Assembly: GCA_900545665.1 (NCBI GenBank)
Contig: UQZU01000011.1
Location: 1-60,759 of the forward strand
Direction of reading: 5' to 3'
Length of the DNA stretch: 60,759 nt
Origin: an uncultured Collinsella sp.
Lineage (GTDB): Bacteria > Actinomycetota > Coriobacteriia > Coriobacteriales > Coriobacteriaceae
A program made the position numbers and the translations under genes. Numbering within the stretch: position 1 is the stretch's first letter; every line of letters starts with the position of its first letter. The notes beneath the pieces were generated by a model. It was not told the origin of the DNA and ran no database searches. It saw only the letters and a list, made by a program, of their open reading frames with translations. Of the stretch, positions 42,620 through 50,364 are shown piece by piece.

Positions 42620-42636
42620 GGACAGAATGTGTGTCC
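42620..42636 (+). promoter_or_regulatory. Internal copy of IS end motif upstream of transposase
   Basis: GGACAGAATGTGTGTCC repeats the terminal GGACAAAATGTGTGTCC with one change, 72 nt before the transposase ATG. A subterminal transposase-binding or self-regulation site is likely. Confidence 0.55.
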
Positions 42637-42707
42637 GGTTGCCTATCGTTCCCGCAGGTAGATAACCTTTTCCGGAACCGTTAAATACCCTTTCGGAAGA
42701 GGTGCCC

Positions 42708-43826
42708 ATGAAGGCCGTTTATTGCCCCTACTGCGGCGGTCGGACCAAACGCAACGGCAGGACCTCATCGGGGTCCCAGCGGTGGAGGTGCACGGCCTGC
42801 GGCGCGTCGACGACGGTAAGGTACGACGACACGGCGACGAGGCTGGACGAGTTCCTCGGGTGGCTCCTCTCCAAGGACTCCCAGGCGGCGATGCCGGGCG
42901 GCGGACGGTCCTTCAGGCGCAGGACGGCCGAGTTCTGGGAGGTCTGGCCCATGCCCGTCCCCGACGGCGAGCTGCACCGCGTGCTCTACGTCGACGGGAT
43001 CTGGGTCGCGCGCGACCTCGTGGTGCTCATATGCTGCAGCGGCGAGAGGGTGGTCTCCTGGTACATGGCCAGGTCCGAGAACTCGGGGGCGTGGTCGGCC
43101 CTCATGTCGCCGATCCCGGCGCCCGAGGTGGTCGTCACCGACGGCGGGAGCGGGTTCGCCAAGGCCGTGCGCGAGACCTGGCCGCGCACCAGGGTCCAGA
43201 GGTGCACCTTCCACGCCTTCTCGCAGGTCAAGCGCTACACGACGACGCGGCCGAAGCTCCAGGCGGGGCGCGAGCTCTACCTCATCGCGCGCGACCTCAT
43301 GGGCATCGAGACGCTGCACCAGGCCGAGCTCTGGGTCGAGCGCTACCTCGACTGGTGCGGGTTCTGGGCCGACTTCCTGGAGGACAGGACCGTGGTGGAC
43401 GGCAGGAGGGCCTGCACCCACGAGAGGCTGAGGCGGGCGCGCTCGTCGCTGTCGTCGCTGGTGTCGGCGGGGACGCTGTTCACCTACCTCGACCCCGCCC
43501 TGGCCAAGGCCGGCCCGCTGCCGTCGACCAACAACATGATCGAGGGAGGGGTGAACTCGCAGCTGAGGGCCGTCCTGCGCAACCACCGGGGGCTGACGTC
43601 GGCCAGGCGCGTGAAGGCGGTGTTCTGGTGGTGCCTCGCGCACTCGGGGGACGCGAGGACGGCGCGCGGGAAGCCCGCCGCGATGCCGACCGACGCGGAC
43701 ATCGACTTCCTGTTCAGCGTCTACTCCGCCTCGCCGTCGCGTGACGACGGAGGGCCGGAGCGGGGCGACAGGGCCGTGTGGGAGGACCTCCACCACAGGG
43801 ACCCGTACCCGTTCTGGCTGGATTAA
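42708..43826 (+). CDS. IS1249-type transposase
   Basis: A 372-residue transposase with an N-terminal zinc ribbon (CPYCGG...CTACG) and a catalytic domain with candidate acidic residues in YVDGIW, VTDGGSG and NMIEGGVN (DDE type), followed by the family pattern CTFHAFSQVKRY. It is complete, without frameshift. The ATG at 42708 follows GGAAGAGG. Arg codons are often AGG and the gene is very GC-rich, unlike neighbours that favour CGC, which indicates recent transfer. Intact ends suggest the element is mobile or recently was. Confidence 0.93.
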   Translation: MKAVYCPYCGGRTKRNGRTSSGSQRWRCTACGASTTVRYDDTATRLDEFLGWLLSKDSQAAMPGGGRSFRRRTAEFWEVWPMPVPDGELHRVLYVDGIWVARDLVVLICCSGERVVSWYMARSENSGAWSALMSPIPAPEVVVTDGGSGFAKAVRETWPRTRVQRCTFHAFSQVKRYTTTRPKLQAGRELYLIARDLMGIETLHQAELWVERYLDWCGFWADFLEDRTVVDGRRACTHERLRRARSSLSSLVSAGTLFTYLDPALAKAGPLPSTNNMIEGGVNSQLRAVLRNHRGLTSARRVKAVFWWCLAHSGDARTARGKPAAMPTDADIDFLFSVYSASPSRDDGGPERGDRAVWEDLHHRDPYPFWLD

Positions 43827-43875
43827 TGGATGGAAACGGGTGTTCTATCGGGACACACATTTTGTCCTATAAGCC

Positions 43876-43917
43876 CACTTAGCCGCCCAAATCGGGTCTA
43901 GATGTTACAGATCGAGA
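43876..43917. repeat. Remainder of the split 55-bp unit
   Basis: 43876-43883 is the second copy of the duplicated CACTTAGC. 43884-43917 completes the unit, ending TGTTACAGATCGAGA (43903-43917). 21 nt (42501-42521) plus 34 nt (43884-43917) equals 55. Confidence 0.9.
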
Positions 43918-43966
43918 TTTTGTTTGAGAGGCCAAGAATTGGACCGAAAACACAGTCCCGGGATAA

Positions 43967-43997
43967 CAAAAAAGCTCGCCGGCTAGGCCGACGAGCT
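43967..43997 (-). terminator. Terminator of the tRNA gene
   Basis: AGCTCGTCGGC pairs with GCCGGCGAGCT (one mismatch) and TTTTTT follows on the minus strand, 10 nt after the encoded CCA. Confidence 0.9.
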
Positions 43998-44006
43998 GCA
44001 AGTTCT

Positions 44007-44083
44007 TGGTCGCGGGGGCAGGATTTGAACCTACGACCTCCGGGTTATGAGCCCGGCGAGCTACCAGACTGCTCCACCCCGCA
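44007..44083 (-). tRNA. Initiator tRNA-fMet (CAT)
   Basis: A 77-nt cloverleaf including an encoded CCA (44007-44009). The anticodon loop is CTCATAA, giving CAT. The three G-C pairs of the anticodon stem (CCGGG/CCCGG), a 1-72 position that is T-G rather than Watson-Crick, and near identity to bacterial initiator tRNAs mark it as fMet rather than elongator Met. It is a single gene with its own terminator. Confidence 0.97.
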
Positions 44084-44235
44084 ATGTCTGGGCGCCTCAT
44101 GTGCGCAAGAAGGAATATTACGCGGGAGTTCGGTAAACGGCAAGGAAAATCTCGTAGAGCATAATTCCTTCATATTTAAACCCCTCAGCCCCTATCACCG
44201 TAAACGAATCGCAGCCGAGCGCCGTCGACGGCACG

Positions 44236-44243
44236 TATACAAT
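44236..44243 (+). promoter_or_regulatory. -10 region of coaX
   Basis: TATACAAT is 37 nt before the ATG of coaX; no strong -35 is visible. Confidence 0.4.
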
Positions 44244-44279
44244 GGTGCGCGTCCTTTTATGCCAACACCGGGAGTAGAC

Positions 44280-45053
44280 ATGCTGCTCGCTATCGATATG
44301 GGAAACACGCAGACGGCCATGGGCCTGTTTGACGGAGACGAGCTGGTGCAGTCGTGGCGTATGCCCACCGACCGCTCCTATACCGCCGACGAGATCCACG
44401 TGCGCCTGATGGGCTTCTTTAAGATGTACGACCTCTCGCTCGGCGCGGTCAACGCGATCGCCTTTGCCGGCGTGGTGCCGCAGCTCTCGCGCGAGTGGCA
44501 CGCCGTGGCCGACCGCATTGCCGCGGACGCCATCGTCATCGGGCCGCAGACGGCCGCGGTGACCAAGCTGCGCGCGGCGCGTCCCCAAGCCGTAGGCGCC
44601 GATCGCGTCGCTAACGCCGTTGCGGCCGAAACTTTCTACGGCGCGCCGGCAATCGTGGTGGACTTTGGCACCGCAACCAATATCGACGTCATCGACGAGG
44701 ACGGCTATTACATTGGCGGAGCGATCGCGCCGGGCATCCGCATCTCCATGGACGCGCTTGCCACCCGTGCCGCCAAGCTCGCCAGCGTTCCGCTCGAGGC
44801 GCCCGAGCACGCCATCGGCCGCGATACCGAGGAGTGCATCAAGGTCGGCGCCGTGATGGGCGCCGCCGCCATGGCCGAGGGCCTGGTCGCGCGCATGAAG
44901 CGCGAGCTGGGCCGCGAGGATGCCACCGTTATCGCCACGGGCGGTCTCGCCGGCATCGTCGCCGATTCGACCGATGCCTTCGACGTGGTCGACGGACAGC
45001 TCACCATCAAGGGTATCTGCGAAATCTACCGCCGCATGCAGGAGCTAGGGTAG
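44280..45053 (+). CDS. coaX: Type III pantothenate kinase
   Basis: A 257-residue kinase that phosphorylates pantothenate, the first step of coenzyme A synthesis. It is an ASKHA-fold enzyme: phosphate-1 motif DMGNTQTAMGLF, VGADRVANAVAA, adenosine/phosphate-2 motif VVDFGTATNIDVID and GGAIAPGI. Catalytic Asp is in DRVAN. The ATG at 44280 (GGGAG, 6 nt) is chosen; a longer frame reaching 43902 runs across the tRNA. Type III kinases are insensitive to CoA feedback and need a monovalent cation. It ends just before a 43-bp palindrome. Confidence 0.95.
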   Translation: MLLAIDMGNTQTAMGLFDGDELVQSWRMPTDRSYTADEIHVRLMGFFKMYDLSLGAVNAIAFAGVVPQLSREWHAVADRIAADAIVIGPQTAAVTKLRAARPQAVGADRVANAVAAETFYGAPAIVVDFGTATNIDVIDEDGYYIGGAIAPGIRISMDALATRAAKLASVPLEAPEHAIGRDTEECIKVGAVMGAAAMAEGLVARMKRELGREDATVIATGGLAGIVADSTDAFDVVDGQLTIKGICEIYRRMQELG

Positions 45054-45110
45054 GACAGGGGCTTAAGTCGAGCACGCCCGATGCCACAGTCCCCGCAAAT
45101 GCTCGCCAAG

Positions 45111-45153
45111 CCTATTCCTCAAAACTGAAAAATTTTCAATTTTGAGGAATAGG
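45111..45153. repeat. 43-bp near-perfect palindrome between coaX and the biotin-ligase-like gene
   Basis: Two 21-bp arms (CCTATTCCTCAAAA... 45111-45131; 45133-45153) differ at one position and are separated by one base. It probably extrudes a hairpin or terminates both convergent genes. Confidence 0.8.
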
Positions 45154-45182
45154 GCGCTGGCAACCCATTCCCCAGATAAGCG

Positions 45183-45214
45183 AAACCCTCCCCGGCACAG
45201 GCCAAGGAGGGTCT
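45183..45214 (-). terminator. Terminator of the folP/birA operon
   Basis: On the minus strand ACCCTCCTTGGC pairs with GCCGGGGAGGGT (one or two wobble positions) and TTTCG follows, about 35 nt after the stop at 45252. Confidence 0.7.
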
Positions 45215-45251
45215 TGTTGTCATCGTTATCTTTGAGCGCTGGCGCCCCGCG

Positions 45252-45953
45252 CTACAGCCCGCGAATTCGTACAGCCTCGGGCGGAAACTCCTGCTCGCCG
45301 GCATCGGTCTTGATGGTCGCGCGGCCCCAGATGTCCAGGCCCGCAAACACACCGACCGCAAGCGGCAAGCCGTTGGGAGACACCGCCGCAACCTGGCGGC
45401 CCAGCAGCGGCACCATGTCGAAGTACTCGCCCAGCACGGGAGCCAGCGGCCCTGCGGCGCCTTGCGGCGTGTTGGCAACAACCGCCCAGGCGTCCACGCG
45501 GGCCAGCACGGCGGCGGCCAGCGTCTCGAGCAGCGCTTCGTCAGCCACGTCCACACCAAGCTCGCTCAGCGCCGAACGCTCAATATCCACCGTCACGGCA
45601 CCGAACATGCCCGCAGCACCGGCACCGCCGTTCACGGCAACACGCGCGAGCGACGTCTCAAACGCAGGCGCACCGCACACGATATCGCTCGGCCACTGGA
45701 TACCCACCTTACCGGCAAGGCCCAGCCCCGGTGTCGACGCCGCGCCCACGAGCGCGTCCATCATGCCCATCGCGGCCACAAACGGCAGGCCGTGGAAGGC
45801 ATGCATGTTCACATCCGGGCGCACGACCAGCGAAAACGTCAACGACGCCTCGCCCGCGCTCCAAGCGCACCAGCCCGCGGACGCACCCTCGCGGCCCGCG
45901 TCGCGCGCCGCGTCGAGCTCGGTGCCGGCGGCAACAGCATTCATCTCGATCAT
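45252..45953 (-). CDS. Degenerate biotin protein ligase-like protein
   Basis: A 233-residue BPL_LplA_LipB-fold protein. The biotin-ligase core KWPND appears as IQWPSDIV (about residue 84-91), and the C-terminal SH3-like BPL_C domain is present (GRATIKTDAGEQEFPPEAVRIRG). The N-terminal Gly-Arg-Gly-Arg-Arg loop that binds biotinyl-AMP is missing, and the invariant Lys of the KWPND motif is Gln. It may be inactive or act on another cofactor. The ATG starts directly after the stop of the folP/K gene, so it is translationally coupled. Confidence 0.7.
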   Translation of the reverse strand: MIEMNAVAAGTELDAARDAGREGASAGWCAWSAGEASLTFSLVVRPDVNMHAFHGLPFVAAMGMMDALVGAASTPGLGLAGKVGIQWPSDIVCGAPAFETSLARVAVNGGAGAAGMFGAVTVDIERSALSELGVDVADEALLETLAAAVLARVDAWAVVANTPQGAAGPLAPVLGEYFDMVPLLGRQVAAVSPNGLPLAVGVFAGLDIWGRATIKTDAGEQEFPPEAVRIRGL

Positions 45954-47696
45954 CTACATACGCCCCAATTCGCCCACGATATGGCCCACGCGGTCCTCGG
46001 GCTCCTTGACCTCGACACCGTTGTAGCGGAAGAACCGCGCCGGGTCGTGCATCAGGTCCTCGAGCGGCACCAGCACAAAGTCGCGTTCGCCGATCAGCGG
46101 ATGCGGCAGGCGCAGCTTTTTGCCGCCGTGGGTCTCGCCGTCCATCCACAGCAGGTCCAGGTCGATGGTACGCGGACCGTTGGCCTTGGCCTTTTTGGAA
46201 CGGTCGCGGCCCAGCTCAGCCTCGATCTTCATGAGCTCGTCGAGCAGCACCAACGGCGCCAGCTCGGTCTTAATCTCGATGACAGCGTTGGCAAACGCGT
46301 CCTGGCGCGTCTCGTAGGCAGGCTCGCTCTCGTAAATCTTGGAGGAGTTAGACACGCAGGTGAGTGGGATCTCGGCGATCATCTCGCGTGCGGCGCGGAT
46401 GTTGTCGCAGCGATGCCCCAGGTTGGAGCCCACGGCCACAAACGCGCGGCGCGGCTGTGGCTTGGCAACCGCCCAGTAGCCGTTCAGGAACTGCGCAAAA
46501 CCCGCGGCGTCGTGCACGCGCACGATGTGGGCACCGGCCTGGATAGCGCCCAGGCACACGCCAAACGTAGCGGCATCGCGCTCGGCGGCCTCGGTCACGC
46601 CCGAGACGGCGCCCACAAAGCGCTTGCGCGACACGGCGCACATGAGCGGATAGCCCAGTGACGCCATCTTGGCAGTCTCGCGCTGGATGACGATGTCCTC
46701 GTTAGCCGACTTACCAAAGCCCGGACCAGGATCGATGCAGATGCGGTCGCGCGACACGCCGGCATGGATGAGCGTGCGGGCCTGGTCGGACAGAAAGCCC
46801 ATGACGCGGCGCATGATGGGCGCCGAATCGGGCAGGGTGAAGCGGCGGAGCTGCGAGGTGGGCACGTAGGCTTCCTCGCGGCGGGCGCTGCGGCGCATCA
46901 TGGCGGCCAGGCGGTCATTGGACTCCGATGCGGCCTCGGTGGCTGCGGGCGCGGCCTCGGGCGCGGGCGCGACGGTCTCGGCGGCAGCAGCCTGCTCGGC
47001 GGCCGGCGTCTCCTGCTCGCTTGAAGGCTCGGACGTGGGCTCCGGTTCGCCAAACGGCAACGAGGGCTGCACCACGCCGCCCGGAAGCTTGGCCTCCGGC
47101 TTAGGCTCGCCCAGCAACTTGCCGCGACGGCGGCGAGCCGGCTTCTCGGCCTCACGCGCGGCCTCGGCAGCCGCCTCGCGCGCCTTCTCGGCAACAAACG
47201 CCGCTGCCGAGGTATCGAGCTGCACCGTTGCGTGCGTGCGTGCGGGCGCGGCGACCTCGCCGGCATGCATCACGATGATGCCGCAGGTGCTCGTCTTAAC
47301 AAACTCGACCATCTTGGGATCGGTGAAGCCGGTCACGTCGTTGACGATCGAGGCGCCGCAGCGCACGGCCGCCTTGGCAACCGCCACATGACGCGTGTCG
47401 ATCGAGACGATGGCGCCCTCCTTGGCCAGCGCGCGCACCACGGGCAGCACGCGGCGAGCCTCCTCGTCGGGGTTGACCGGGGTAAAACCAGGGCGCGTGG
47501 ACTCGCCGCCCACGTCGATGATGTCGGCGCCGGCGTCGAGCATCGCCAGGCCGTACTCGATGGCGGCATCGGGGTCGAAGTGCTCCCCGCCATCGCTAAA
47601 CGAATCGGGCGTCACGTTGAGGACGCCCATGATGCGCGGACGGTCAAAGCTGAGCTCGTACTTTCCGCACCGCCATGTCTTGCTGTCGTTCGCCAT
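45954..47696 (-). CDS. folP-folK: Dihydropteroate synthase - HPPK fusion with a large insertion
   Basis: A 580-residue bifunctional folate enzyme. The DHPS part has GVLNVTPDSFSDGG (24-37), VGGESTRPG (62-70), SIDT (98-101), VND (118-120), IDPGPGFGK (321-329) and SRKRFVG. The HPPK part (417-580) has VAVGSNLG and GPRTIDLDLL. HPPK makes the pterin pyrophosphate that DHPS joins to p-aminobenzoate. Between MHAGE (143-147) and SDQARTLIHAGV (about 303) lies a ~140-residue Ala/Glu/Pro-rich insertion replacing the usual HMRGTPxxMQ loop. AGGAGG stands 6 nt before the ATG at 47696. Ends next to the birA-like gene. Confidence 0.92.
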   Translation of the reverse strand: MANDSKTWRCGKYELSFDRPRIMGVLNVTPDSFSDGGEHFDPDAAIEYGLAMLDAGADIIDVGGESTRPGFTPVNPDEEARRVLPVVRALAKEGAIVSIDTRHVAVAKAAVRCGASIVNDVTGFTDPKMVEFVKTSTCGIIVMHAGEVAAPARTHATVQLDTSAAAFVAEKAREAAAEAAREAEKPARRRRGKLLGEPKPEAKLPGGVVQPSLPFGEPEPTSEPSSEQETPAAEQAAAAETVAPAPEAAPAATEAASESNDRLAAMMRRSARREEAYVPTSQLRRFTLPDSAPIMRRVMGFLSDQARTLIHAGVSRDRICIDPGPGFGKSANEDIVIQRETAKMASLGYPLMCAVSRKRFVGAVSGVTEAAERDAATFGVCLGAIQAGAHIVRVHDAAGFAQFLNGYWAVAKPQPRRAFVAVGSNLGHRCDNIRAAREMIAEIPLTCVSNSSKIYESEPAYETRQDAFANAVIEIKTELAPLVLLDELMKIEAELGRDRSKKAKANGPRTIDLDLLWMDGETHGGKKLRLPHPLIGERDFVLVPLEDLMHDPARFFRYNGVEVKEPEDRVGHIVGELGRM

Positions 47697-47791
47697 GAAC
47701 ATCCTCCTAAAATGCCCACGCCGCCGAGCTTGGGGAGCTGGCGGCGGGGTCGCTTTGCACTCAGTCTTTTTATTGTATCCGCGCACGCGGG

Positions 47792-48544
47792 CTAGAACGC
47801 AAACGCGGCCGCGATGTCGCAAGAAATCAGCAGGTCGGCATTTGCATCCTGATCGGTAGGAGCAAGATTGCAAATAGCCAGCGTATCGCCGGTAAAGTAT
47901 CGCGTAAGGCCTGCCGCCGGATACACCACGAGCGAGGTCCCGCCCACAATGAGGGCATCGGCCGCGACGATGGCGGCAACGGCACCGGTCAACACATGCT
48001 CGTCGAGCGGCTCTTCGTAGAGCACTACATTGGGCTTGATGCGGCCGCCGCACGCGGGGCACGCAGGCACGCCCGCGGCGTCCTCGTGCTCGCGCGAGCA
48101 AATCCACTCGGCGCTATAGACCGCGCCGCACGACTGGCAAATGTTGCGATGAACCGATCCGTGCAGCTCGAACACGCGCTGCGAGCCGGCCGCCTGGTGC
48201 AGACCGTCGATATTTTGCGTCACCACGGCGTCGAGCTTGCCGGCGCGCTCCAGCTCGGCCAGCTTGGTGTGGCAGCGGTTGGGCTTGGCGCCAAGCGCGA
48301 TCATCTTGGTGCGGTAAAAGTCGAAGAACTCGGCAGGATGCGCCTCGTAAAAGCTATGCGACAGCATGGTCTCGGGCGGATAGGCAAACTGCTGGTGATA
48401 CAGGCCGTCCACGCTGCGGAAATCGGGGATGCCACTTGCCGTGGAAACACCAGCGCCGCCAAAGAAGACCACGCGCTTGTGGGTGTCAAACAGATCCGCC
48501 AGGGCGGCGGAGGCCTGCCTGGGGTCCGATATTGCCTGAGTCAT
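47792..48544 (-). CDS. cobB: NAD-dependent protein deacylase (sirtuin)
   Basis: A 250-residue class III deacylase. NAD-binding GAGVSTASGIPDFRS (30-44), TQNIDGLH (Asn/Asp and catalytic-site region), ELHGS with the catalytic His, and the structural Zn site CQSCG...C...CPACGG. VGGTSLVVYPAAGL closes the Rossmann part. The Ala/Tyr/Arg set specific to desuccinylases is not obvious, so a deacetylase is more likely. It is 95 bp upstream of the folate gene. Confidence 0.95.
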   Translation of the reverse strand: MTQAISDPRQASAALADLFDTHKRVVFFGGAGVSTASGIPDFRSVDGLYHQQFAYPPETMLSHSFYEAHPAEFFDFYRTKMIALGAKPNRCHTKLAELERAGKLDAVVTQNIDGLHQAAGSQRVFELHGSVHRNICQSCGAVYSAEWICSREHEDAAGVPACPACGGRIKPNVVLYEEPLDEHVLTGAVAAIVAADALIVGGTSLVVYPAAGLTRYFTGDTLAICNLAPTDQDANADLLISCDIAAAFAF

Positions 48545-48679
48545 ATGAGTCCTCCGTCCTTGTTAATCGGGCAGCGTTGAGCGACGTCCCAGCATGCAGC
48601 CTTTAAGTCAGCATGCACGGAGCCCACCCCGCCCTTATTGCGTTAATCTTAAGCCTGCCAACCCCGTCGAAAGGACACC

Positions 48680-49498
48680 ATGCCTCAGACTTACACCTTT
48701 GCCTCGTGGAACGTTAACGGCCTGCGCGCCGTGCTCAAAAAGGACCCGAGCTTTATTCAGATCGCGCAAGAACTCGACGTCGATATCTTGGCGCTGCAAG
48801 AGACCAAGTTGCAAGAAGGCCAGGTGCAGGTCGACCTGCCCGGCTATCACCAAACCTGGAGCTACGCCGAGCGTAAAGGCTATTCGGGCACTGCGGTCTT
48901 TAGCCGCCAGGAACCGCTGCGCGTGCTGCACGCCGACGCGCTGCTACCCTACGCCGGCGAGGGCGAGGCGGCCGAGCTCGTCGCCCAAGCCGCAACCGAG
49001 GGCCGCGTCTGCACGCTGGAGTTCGACAAGTTTTGGTTTGTGGATGTCTACACGCCCAACGCGCAAAATGAGCTCGCGCGCATCGATGTGCGCATGGCCT
49101 GGGATGATGCCTATCGCGGCTTTTTGAGCGCGCTTGAGCGCGAGACCGGCAAGCCCGTCGTAACCTGCGGCGACTTTAACGTGGCACACGAGGAGATCGA
49201 CCTTAAGAACCCCAAGTCCAACCGCGGCAACGCCGGCTTTTCGGACGAGGAGCGCGGCAAGTTTACCGAGCTGCTCAACGCCGGCTTTACCGATACCTGG
49301 CGCACGGCTAATCCAGACGTCGAGGGCGTCTACAGCTGGTGGAGCTATCGCTTTAATGCCCGCAAGAACAACGCCGGCTGGCGCATCGATTACTTCTTGG
49401 TAAGTGATTCAATCGCCAATACCGTGCGCGACACCGGTATCCGCGGCGATATCTTCGGCAGCGACCACTGCCCCGTCACCCTCACGCTAGAGCTCTAG
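48680..49498 (+). CDS. xth: Exodeoxyribonuclease III
   Basis: A 272-residue EEP-family AP endonuclease/3' exonuclease. SWNVNGLRA (N-terminal Asn), LALQETKL (metal-binding Glu), VDVYTPNA (catalytic Tyr), GDFNVAHEEIDL and the final GSDHCPV carrying the catalytic His. Acts in base excision repair. AAAGGA lies before the ATG at 48680. Convergent with the ECF S-component gene. Confidence 0.96.
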   Translation: MPQTYTFASWNVNGLRAVLKKDPSFIQIAQELDVDILALQETKLQEGQVQVDLPGYHQTWSYAERKGYSGTAVFSRQEPLRVLHADALLPYAGEGEAAELVAQAATEGRVCTLEFDKFWFVDVYTPNAQNELARIDVRMAWDDAYRGFLSALERETGKPVVTCGDFNVAHEEIDLKNPKSNRGNAGFSDEERGKFTELLNAGFTDTWRTANPDVEGVYSWWSYRFNARKNNAGWRIDYFLVSDSIANTVRDTGIRGDIFGSDHCPVTLTLEL

Positions 49499-49513
49499 CG
49501 CCAAGCAATTCCT

Positions 49514-49539
49514 GGGGGACAGAGGAAAACAGATCATGT
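49514..49539 (-). repeat. AAAATGATCCGTTT-type linker repeat, diverged copy
   Basis: Read on the minus strand: ACATGATCTGTTTTCCTC, then TGTCCCCC. It matches the modules beside the hairpin elements at 32850 and 33087. Confidence 0.5.
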
Positions 49540-49559
49540 GACCCCTCTCCCCCTATAAG

Positions 49560-49622
49560 TTGCGGTGGAATAGTTCCTGTTTGGGCAGCAAATAGCCAAA
49601 AACGAGAACTATTCCACCGCAA
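49560..49622. repeat. 63-bp hairpin element between xth and ECF genes
   Basis: Perfect 17-bp ends, TTGCGGTGGAATAGTTC and its inverse, enclose 29 nt that can form a smaller TTTGG.../...CCAAA hairpin. It lies between convergent genes, next to the linker repeat at 49514-49539, as in the three-element array at 32651-33303. Confidence 0.8.
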
Positions 49623-49646
49623 GTTCGTGAGGAAACGCGAAATGCC

Positions 49647-50360
49647 TTACAGCCCGTATTTCACGACGACACGGTTAATGCGACGGCACCAGGGCTTGTA
49701 CAAGGCGGCCAAAAACACGCAGGTCGCGAGTCCGTGCGTGATATCGAACGGCACGGCGGTGGCAAGACGTGCCACGGCACCTGCCCAAGTAAGCGGCTGT
49801 ACAAAACCAATGATGTCGTAGGCGTTGATCACAACGCCGTACAGCAAACCCGAAGCAAAGCCGTAGGTCAGCAGCGCCGGCATACGCACGGTGCCATCGG
49901 CGCGGTCGAATGCACCCGCATACGCCAGCGCACCGCCAACGTATCCCACGAGCCCCCAGGCATACATCTGCCACGGCGTCCACATGCCCTGCCCAAAAAA
50001 GAAATTGCTGGTCAGCGCCGCCAACGCACCGACCATAAAGCCGTTACGACGACCGAGTGTCGCCCCGGCGATAATGGCGATGGCACTCACGGGTTTAAAG
50101 TCGGGAATGGGTCCAAACAGGATGCGCCCCGCCGCCGCCAGCGCCGCCAGCACCAGCGTGGGCATAATCTGACGCAGGCCTGGACGCGATGCCTCATAGC
50201 CCGCAAAGAACAGCGCAAGCACCAACGCCACCACAACCAGCATGGCCAACGCTGCCTGCTCAACACCCGCCAGCAACGCGGCAGCCATCACCGCCGGCAC
50301 CGCCAACAACAGCGGGATCTCCAGTTTTGCAAGCAAACGCGAGAAACGACAGTCCGTCAT
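49647..50360 (-). CDS. ECF transporter S component
   Basis: A 237-residue substrate-binding membrane protein with six to seven helices. GRILFGPIPDFKPVSAIAIIAGATLG and FFFGQGMWTPWQMYAWGLVGYVGGAL are the S-component pattern. The substrate cannot be fixed; the GPIPDFKP...GQGMWTPWQ pattern resembles the cobalamin or related vitamin S-components, at low confidence. The ATG at 50360 starts 4 nt after the ATPase stop. It is the last gene of the ECF operon, so the transporter has a dedicated S-component. Confidence 0.85.
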   Translation of the reverse strand: MTDCRFSRLLAKLEIPLLLAVPAVMAAALLAGVEQAALAMLVVVALVLALFFAGYEASRPGLRQIMPTLVLAALAAAGRILFGPIPDFKPVSAIAIIAGATLGRRNGFMVGALAALTSNFFFGQGMWTPWQMYAWGLVGYVGGALAYAGAFDRADGTVRMPALLTYGFASGLLYGVVINAYDIIGFVQPLTWAGAVARLATAVPFDITHGLATCVFLAALYKPWCRRINRVVVKYGL

Positions 50361-50364
50361 CCCA

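Larger units (their letters stand above)
42522..43875 (+). mobile_element. IS1249-like insertion sequence (IS256 family), 1354 bp
   Basis: The ends are 25-bp perfect inverted repeats (GGCTTATAGGACAAAATG inward, to TGTCC). They are bounded by the 8-bp direct duplication CACTTAGC (42514-42521 and 43876-43883). One transposase gene fills the inside. Size, 8-bp duplication and transposase type fit the IS1249 branch of IS256. It sits inside the fourth 55-bp palindromic unit; removing the IS and one duplication copy restores a unit of exactly 55 bp. Confidence 0.93.

Noticed and set aside
43902..44279. N-terminal extension of coaX over the tRNA gene
   Set aside because: The extension is antisense to the tRNA, lacks pantothenate-kinase similarity, and the ATG at 44280 has a ribosome site and begins with the family's DMGNTQ motif.
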